NCBI RefSeq assembly: GCF_958295425.1
Contig: NC_081140.1
Location: forward strand, 12,237,433 to 12,301,432
DNA: 64,000 nucleotides
Direction: 5' to 3'
From: Solea solea
Lineage: Eukaryota > Chordata > Actinopteri > Pleuronectiformes > Soleidae
The position numbers and the translations under genes are program-made. Of the stretch, positions 58,427 to 64,000 are shown one piece after another; within the stretch, counting starts at the first letter, position 1, and every line of letters begins with the position of its first letter. A model generated the notes under the pieces. The model saw only the letters and a list, made by a program, of their open reading frames with translations. It was not told the DNA's origin and searched no databases.

Positions 58427-59049
58427 AGGTGACATTGAATGCTGGTATGGCACATATATGTTAGTTATGGAGGTCTACTTACATATATTAACTTGTTTTC
58501 ATGGTCAAAAACCTCCCAGTCGCTGCAAACGAGCCGATCAAAATATCTCCTCACTGATGCTCTCGTCAGTCGCGCTGTTTCAGACCAAAATCACACCCCC
58601 AGAACGTGGACTGTGTTGTGACTGGCCAGCCAACGAGAGCTTTCCCACTGTCTGTGATTGGCCAGGTACCTGGAAGTGACGTAATTGGTAGACCAGCTCT
58701 CAGATACACAGCTCCCCCTCTGGCACGGTGGATGCTCTGCATCTCAGCAGCTACAACGAGAGTAGTTCTTCTTCTTCTGCGGTTGAATGTACGCAACCGG
58801 ATGTGCCCGGACTAGTGCCCGCACCAGGCGGCGCTACGGTGGTGAGAGGAGTGGTGAGATTTTCTGATGACATCATCAGCATAGGGAAGTGCCGATCCGC
58901 TTCGCAGAGCCCAGGAAACAATACAACACTATTTTCTCAGCAGTAGCTTAACTGTTGTTCTGAAACTTAAGGGTTTCATAAACGAGGTAATGACGCAGAT
59001 ACACACACACAAACGCAGCGTTAATTGGAGCTTCAGGTCTATGCCGCCT
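58427..59049. mobile_element. Kolobok/T2-like non-autonomous DNA transposon with TTAA target duplication
   Basis: TTAA at 58423-58426 and 59050-59053 flank a 623-bp element whose ends are inverted: AGGTGACATTGAATG on the left, and reverse complement AGGCGGCATAGACCTG on the right. TTAAAGG termini with TTAA duplication are typical of the Kolobok/T2 group (piggyBac is less fitting because its ends begin CCC). The interior has CCAAT-like (gtgattggcc) and CRE-like (tgacgtaa) motifs but no convincing protein. Confidence 0.65.
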
Positions 59050-59075
59050 TTAAATAGTGCATTGACTATAAACCA

Positions 59076-59140
59076 AATCAAATCCAAAATCACTCCAAAA
59101 TGTCATACTATCGTATGTCGTCCGAAATCACTCAAAACAG
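59076..59140. repeat. isolated units of the 38-bp satellite
   Basis: Reads ccaaaatcactccaaaatg, then catactatcgtatgtcgtcc, then gaaatcactcaaaacag. It is a diverged piece of the satellite stranded on the far side of the TTAA transposon, with a near-intact 14-bp palindrome. Confidence 0.85.
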
Positions 59141-59145
59141 TGTCC

Positions 59146-59217
59146 ACTCCAGTGTCCAAGGTGACTCCAGTTTCCACGTTTACTCCAGCATCCGTTGTAA
59201 CTCTGGCATCTGTGGTG
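59146..59217. repeat. 18-bp tandem repeat, four copies
   Basis: Four diverged copies of an 18-bp unit of the form actccagNNtccNNNgtN start at 59146, 59164, 59182 and 59200. Read on the plus strand it gives a hexapeptide series TPVSKV, TPVSTF, TPASVV, TLASVV within an open frame, but no start, splice or homology support is seen. Confidence 0.7.
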
Positions 59218-60590
59218 ACCATGGCGGCCCCAGGAGCAGACCATGAAAAAAAAATATTGTTGGCAATGGAAAAAGAAAAAAACATGTTGTTTTTGCTTTT
59301 AGTTATGAAAGGAAGTTTGCTCACTTTACCAAGGAAGGCAGAGCAACACTCCAAGACAACCCATCGCCTGTCATACAAATAAATACATCATTCATTACTT
59401 CTATTCATTACATGGATTTGAAAGTTATACAACTTTATGTGCATAATCAACGGTTACTTTTTCATTACTTTCATCAAAATACCTTCTGTGTCCAACTGGA
59501 TGGCTCGGTTTGATTCAGATACCTATGTTTTACATATCTTCCTGGAAATAGGTCACATCTCCGTAATAACATACTCAACAGATCTCGTCTACTTAACATC
59601 TGTCTACCACCACTTGGACCACACCAGTTCCTGCACAGAAATCCAGTTTGGTTGGAGAGCATCATCTCCTTGTTGCTGTGTTGATATATCAGATATTCCC
59701 ATAAATAGATGCTGTATTTTCTGCAGTTCAAAGCATTTTGCTGAGTGCAAAATAGTTCACAACTGACAGCAATGTTACTTGTATCATGACAATACTAAGT
59801 GCTAACAGTAAATCACAGTCATCCTTCATATTTCACATAGCTTTACCTTTGTTGGGTGATTTATCTCATAATAAAACATAGAACAAGTAGATTATTAGTT
59901 CTTAACATTGTTCTGTCCAGTTGAATAACATGTCAAAATACAGACTAATAAGACATTCAAAAAATGTAGATTATATGTATATTACACACTTTTTTGTAAC
60001 CTACAGGTTGCAAATGACGAAAGTTTGCAAAAACATATTAAATTACTCACAAATGTTACATTGTATGGAAGCGTATTGCTGTCATAATGTTGTTTTTTGT
60101 TCATCCCAAAAAATGATATTGTTTAAACGTGATAATTATATCGTATATAACTTTGTTAATGCATATAACATCTGACCTGTCCTGCATCATCCAGTCCTCC
60201 TCTGATGTACTGCTGGTTCTCATAAAATGATCATGTTTATATGATTTATACACATTTACTGTATATATTTCAGCAGTTTGGCTATAACATTTAATAGTTT
60301 ACAAAGTGACTTTAATTATTTACAAATTGCATACAAAGTACATTTCTGTAAATGTCAACACGAGTATTATATCCTTCTCTATTACTGTCGCACACCAAGG
60401 TAAAGGTCTATTGTCAATGAATGTCCATGAGATACGCGTGTATAAATAAAGTTTCAATAAAAGTACATCACGCACAAAAGTAAACGTCACCACGTTTTCA
60501 GACGCAATCTCTTCTCTTCCAATCAGTGTTGAGTAGACGTGCCTTGTACTGTGAGGGGGCTTGTCTATACTTCTTTCTCGTGCTCCCTTT
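59218..60590. other. no gene recognised
   Basis: AT-rich sequence. Overlapping open frames on both strands at 59437-59766 show no family features, and I could not decide for either. Nothing else was recognised. Confidence 0.4.
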
Positions 60591-60613
60591 CTGCAGTTCA
60601 AGAGAGGCGAAAA

Positions 60614-60742
60614 GTCAGAATGATGGTTGTTGATGCCAAACTGGGATTCCACAATGTGCTCCCCAAGCAGAAAAACATCCTCTGTTCCAATCTCCTCCTG
60701 GACGATGTGTGTGACTGTCGACACCTTAGGAGCTTGCATCAC
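60614..60742 (-). pseudogene. terminal block of the THAP9-like transposase
   Basis: Reads VSTVTHIVQEEIGTEDVFLL, then GEHIVESQFGINNHHSDF, a conserved C-terminal segment of fish P-type transposases. After HHSDF the similarity is lost, which points to another frameshift. Separated from the preceding exon by a repeat-rich stretch. Confidence 0.65.
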
Positions 60743-60780
60743 GGCAGATCACCCTCCCTGCAGTTCTCAGCACCTAAATA

Positions 60781-60860
60781 ATAATAAAAATAATAACAAT
60801 AATACATTATATTTATATAGCACTTTACACAGTGCTCAAAGACACACAGAACAGAGAAAA
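60781..60860. repeat. AT-rich repeat followed by tttatatagcactttacac motif
   Basis: An (AAT)n-like run followed by a tatatagcactttacacag...gctcaaag motif that recurs in many fish interspersed repeats. The family is not certain. Confidence 0.45.
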
Positions 60861-60904
60861 TAATAACAAAGCCACTTTAATATACAAAGAAAAAAATCAA
60901 ACCT

Positions 60905-61331
60905 TCACTGTGCCTAGTGATGGAATCACTGGTGTTCATCCGGCTATGAACTGCTGTTGTTTTTCAGGGCTAGAAGGTGGTAGGTCTTGTCAAATGAAGA
61001 TGGTACAGCATCTCTAACCAAGCTCGCACGGCACACATCACAGGATAGCTTTTGTAGAATCTGCCGGACTACAAATCCTGCTATGTAGACCACAGCATTT
61101 TCCACCAGACCACCAAACCGAGTGGGGAGATAACTGTGATCACACACAAGGGCCGAAATGTTGGTGAATGGAGATGGGTGCTCCTCTTTAAGCAGAGGAC
61201 ATCTCCACAGCAGACAGGGACACAGTGTTATCTTGTGCTGCCACATTGCCTAGGTGAGATACCACACCGAACCATCAGACGGCGGAAAATGGCCTGGAAC
61301 TGGCGTGCTGATGGATTGTTATTCCAGCCGC
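60905..61331 (-). pseudogene. C-terminal exon of the THAP9-like transposase, frameshifted
   Basis: After an acceptor CATACAAG it reads GWNNNPSARQFQAIFRRLM; a frame change leads to GNVAAQDNTVSLSAVEM; another leads to EEHPSPFTNISALVCD, then VYIAGFVVRQILQKLSCDVC and DKTYHLLALKN; a third leads to TPVIPSLGTVKV. The order fits P-type transposases throughout, so the breaks are mutations and not introns. Confidence 0.78.
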
Positions 61332-61400
61332 CTTGTATGGAAAACAGGCACACAATACATACATTACTCACAAGACATAACAAAGATATCCACTAGGTAT

Positions 61401-62189
61401 TAGGGGTGTCAAGATTACTTTATTTCACAATTAATTTGATTTTCAAAGTTACACAACAACTTCCATGCGAGTTGCAGATTAGAGCCGTTCCCGATAAAGT
61501 ATGGCAGAGGAAGAGTTATTCTCTCCAACAAAAGCGCATCAAATCAGCCATATGGGAGTTTTTCAGCTTAAAAAAAATGGATCAAGGACTCTGTACGCAC
61601 AGTAACTGGGTTAAATTACGTTAATGTTCAACAAACGTAACATTGAATTGGTAGGAAATTAATTGTTAGCGTGTCATTTGTAATTAATTGTGTGTGACAC
61701 GTGTTTGGCTTTCAGTTTAACGTGATGAGTTAAACAGCATTCACTAAACGTTATGTTATACGTAATGTGATGACCATTTCATTTATTACAAATGTATTTG
61801 TGTCACTGTAATTTAAACATGAAATAAACAAACCACAATAACAGATATGTTTTATATCTGGCCACATACAAATAGATGAATTATTAAAACGATTAAAATA
61901 AACTTAAAATTTGGTATAGATGACAATTGATGACTTAAATAATTTAAACGTTTCCCCTGGGGGATTAATAATTGTTCCTATATAATAGTTTAGTGTATTT
62001 GCTACATTATTTTGTTGTGTTGGCATCAAAAGATATAAATAGATGACACTTTAAGACCTATAAGCAGTGTTCATGTGATTTTACACATTCATAGTGTTGT
62101 GAAATCCATTAACGCATAATTATCGTGATACAGTGATTAATTCTCTGACAATAATCATACCAAGAAAATCTAGAAATGTGACATCCCTA
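61401..62189. mobile_element. hAT-like non-autonomous element, 789 bp, inside the transposase pseudogene
   Basis: Inverted ends: TAGGGGTGTCAAGATT on the left, reverse complement TAGGGATGTCACATTT on the right. Flanked by 8-bp duplications ctaggtat (61393-61400) and ttaggtac (62190-62197), differing by two transitions. Eight-bp duplications and TAGGG-TGTCA ends fit hAT elements. No open frame. Confidence 0.75.
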
Positions 62190-62238
62190 TTAGGTACATT
62201 TTCAGAATTTATTGTAATTAAAGGAACATCAACCCTAC

Positions 62239-62406
62239 CTGACGCTCTTCATTATTGAGGTTCTTTTCCCTCAAATCCCCCAAAAGACTCTTCACTGTGG
62301 TCTTTGCCCTCTTTTCTCTGGCCATGGCATTCTTCTCTCGCTCCAGACTTTTCCTGAGTTTGGTCTTTAGAGTGGTAGGAGATGCAGGCAAGGCATGGCC
62401 ATGATC
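62239..62406 (-). pseudogene. coiled-coil exon of the THAP9-like transposase
   Basis: A 56-codon open exon between CTACTAG and GTAGGG. It reads HALPASPTTLKTKLRKSLE, then a basic coiled coil (NAMAREKRAKTTVKSLL, GDLREKNLNNEE), the oligomerisation segment that follows the THAP finger in P-type transposases. Confidence 0.75.
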
Positions 62407-62832
62407 CTAGTAGAAAGACATCACTTTGACACTACTAGTTTATGGACCACATTTTTTCTTATAGTCATCACCTGTCAAAGCCACTGCCAGCACTGTTTGT
62501 TAATGTGCAATAGAAATGTCCTAGTGAAGAGGCTATGGAAAAAGAACAGTGCAGATAAAAAAAAAGTAACCTGATGTTTTCATAATGTAGGCTAGTTGTC
62601 AACAATTGATGAGGGGTAGATGCTTTACCTTGCCACTTTTATTGTGGTTGTTGTTATCGTTGTTGCAATGTGATTTTACACCGCTTTGATCTATAAATAA
62701 AGTTATTTCAATACCTCAGTTTCAATGATGTTATTAAGATTAGGAAATAAATGCAGAAAACAATGTAGAAAGTATTAACGTCATATTAGATAGCAATCAT
62801 TTAACACATAATGAGAAATCAGTAAGTGCTAT

Positions 62833-62935
62833 CAGAGGTGGGTACTAACGAGTTACATTTACTTAAGTAACTTTTTGGATAACTTGTACTTTTAAGAGTA
62901 TAATTATGAATACAATAATGCAGTATATATAGAAC
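62833..62935. mobile_element. fish DNA-transposon end (cagaggtgggtac type)
   Basis: Begins cagaggtgggtactaacgag and continues ttacatttacttaagtaac, a terminal sequence repeated widely in fish genomes. It sits between the THAP and coiled-coil pieces; the far end was not located. Confidence 0.5.
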
Positions 62936-62956
62936 TGTAACTGTAACGGATTGCCT

Positions 62957-63230
62957 TTACATTCTGCATAACATTCTCTGTGTGTTCGGCAGGGCTATCA
63001 AAATCCTCTCAAAATCGCCCTGCTTAAAATGTTGACAGCAAAGCACTGATGAATTACTTGCAGTGAATCCTTCTCTCCTCCAAGCCACTTCCCACTTCTT
63101 CCTCACATATTTGTCCTTTGGAAACCTTCTAAATGTGTCAGTTGTAATCAGTTGTAAGTCAGTGTTCATGGAATATGACTTATAAAGTCTCAGTTCATAG
63201 CCGGGTGAACACCGGGCAGTAAACGTAGCC
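62957..63230 (-). pseudogene. THAP domain remnant
   Basis: Reads FRRFPKDKYVRKKWEVAWRR, then EGFTASNSSVLCCQHF, the C-x2-H half of a C2CH THAP finger, then KQGDFER. THAP domains bind DNA and start many P-type and Kolobok transposases. The N-terminal C-x(2-4)-C pair is degraded (only RCSPGYE upstream), and the frame stops after RMLCRM. Confidence 0.75.
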
Positions 63231-64000
63231 TAGCTAGCTGGCTACGATTTCAGTACAGTAATATCAAAGATCCTAGCTCCCTCTCAACTCTCCGGTAATA
63301 TTCTATTCACAAAATAATAACGGTAATGGTAAATCTTACTTGTGAAAAGTGGCCACGTTTCTTGCGCCCAGCAGCGTCTACTCTTTATATGTCTATGGTT
63401 AGACCTACTTGTTCTCAACACCTCTGCTGCGCAGTGCGCACTTCACAGTTTGACAATTGACACACCGCGACAAGTAGTTGTACCAGTCCGAACTACAGTT
63501 TCAAACTCGTCAGAATGACGTCACTTTTGCCATTCATGTGTATGGGGTTTATCATTAGCAGATACAGTTTTGACTAGTAACAATGGTGTTGCAGATGAAT
63601 ATCCTACTTGCCTATTAAATGTTAAAACCGCTTGCCATCATACCTCTGTGTTTACATTTCCTTTTATCTGTCATTATTTAAGCTTTAAATTTCCGCGCCT
63701 GGTGCCAATGATGTCATTTCCTCCGAAGCTTTAGTACTTCCTGTTTGTAGTACAGACGTAGGAAGTAGAGAGGAAACCCCTCTCTTTCATTTGCTTTCCA
63801 GGCTATGCTTGACAATCCTATCATTCGTAATACTATCAGGTTTAGCTGTGCTATTCAGAGTTTATTTAGGTTTTAATCTCTGTAGTATTCAATAAATAAA
63901 ATAACCTAACCTTAGCAACCAACCAAAAGGTAAGTAATCGAAACGAACCTGCTAGCTTGAAATGGCGCTGACTAAAAAACTAACATTAATAGTCTAGATT
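63231..64000. other. no gene recognised
   Basis: Contains a gccattcatgtgtatggg stretch near 63530 as seen near ends of some transposons, but no paired end was found. No open frame with family features. Confidence 0.35.

Larger units (their letters stand above)
60614..63230 (-). pseudogene. P-element/THAP9-like transposase gene, decayed
   Basis: Pieces in transcript order: a THAP zinc-finger remnant (63230-62957), a coiled-coil exon (62406-62239), a C-terminal exon starting GGWNNNPSARQFQ (61331 leftward) and a terminal block EIGTEDVFLLGEHIVESQFG (60742-60614). Such transposases cut and paste P-type elements in vertebrates; THAP9 is the domesticated human relative. The RNase H-like catalytic middle is missing: where it should be, a 789-bp hAT-like insertion is found. 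At least three frameshifts break the C-terminal exon, and the first THAP cysteine pair is not recognisable. Clearly inactive. Confidence 0.75.

Noticed and set aside
58380..58946. Several open frames of 60-99 codons
   Set aside because: They fall in or across the TTAA transposon, overlap in different frames and show no family similarity.
58423..59053. piggyBac-type MITE
   Set aside because: The TTAA duplication fits, but piggyBac ends start CCC; the AGG ends fit the Kolobok/T2 group better.
59437..59766. Overlapping 109-codon plus and 85-codon minus frames
   Set aside because: Neither strand shows recognisable motifs or splice context; one must be a shadow and possibly both are chance.

Overview
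This is vertebrate, almost certainly teleost fish, DNA. The genes have short exons with GT-AG introns. There is a tRNA-headed SINE with an L2-like tail of the kind common in fish, plus hAT, Kolobok-like and P-element/THAP9-like DNA transposons. Two protein genes can be read with confidence, both assembled here exon by exon from splice signals and reading frame.

Region 1 (1-33,836) holds the 5' two thirds of a minus-strand gene for MEGF6: a secreted protein with a signal peptide, an EMI domain, a run of calcium-binding-type EGF domains, an acidic linker and laminin-type EGF domains. I place 23 exons, about 1,003 codons. The leftmost exon still ends in a splice donor, so the rest of the gene lies off the left edge. 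Inside its 3.8-kb intron 16, on the opposite strand, sits a complete six-exon EHD2-type gene (7,161-9,577, 544 residues), a dynamin-related membrane-remodelling ATPase. The 12.6-kb intron 4 holds a broken LINE, an L2-like repeat tail and a hairpin; another perfect hairpin lies in intron 6.

Region 2 (about 34,796-58,262) is a 23.5-kb tandem array of a 38-bp AT-rich unit, roughly 540 copies by length. It starts about 1 kb upstream of the MEGF6 start codon. Embedded in it are three SINE copies and 15 copies of a separate ~127-bp module that carries A-box-like and B-box-like sequences followed by a T6-T7 run, the layout of a small RNA polymerase III unit. The array has higher-order repeats (1,198, 1,380 and about 3,050 bp). 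The units at both edges keep a perfect 14-bp palindrome that is altered in the core.

Region 3 (58,263-64,000) is a transposon graveyard: a hAT-like end, a 623-bp TTAA-flanked Kolobok/T2-like MITE, one stranded unit of the 38-bp repeat, and a decayed minus-strand P-element/THAP9-like transposase gene split by a 789-bp hAT-like insertion. No cellular gene was recognised there.
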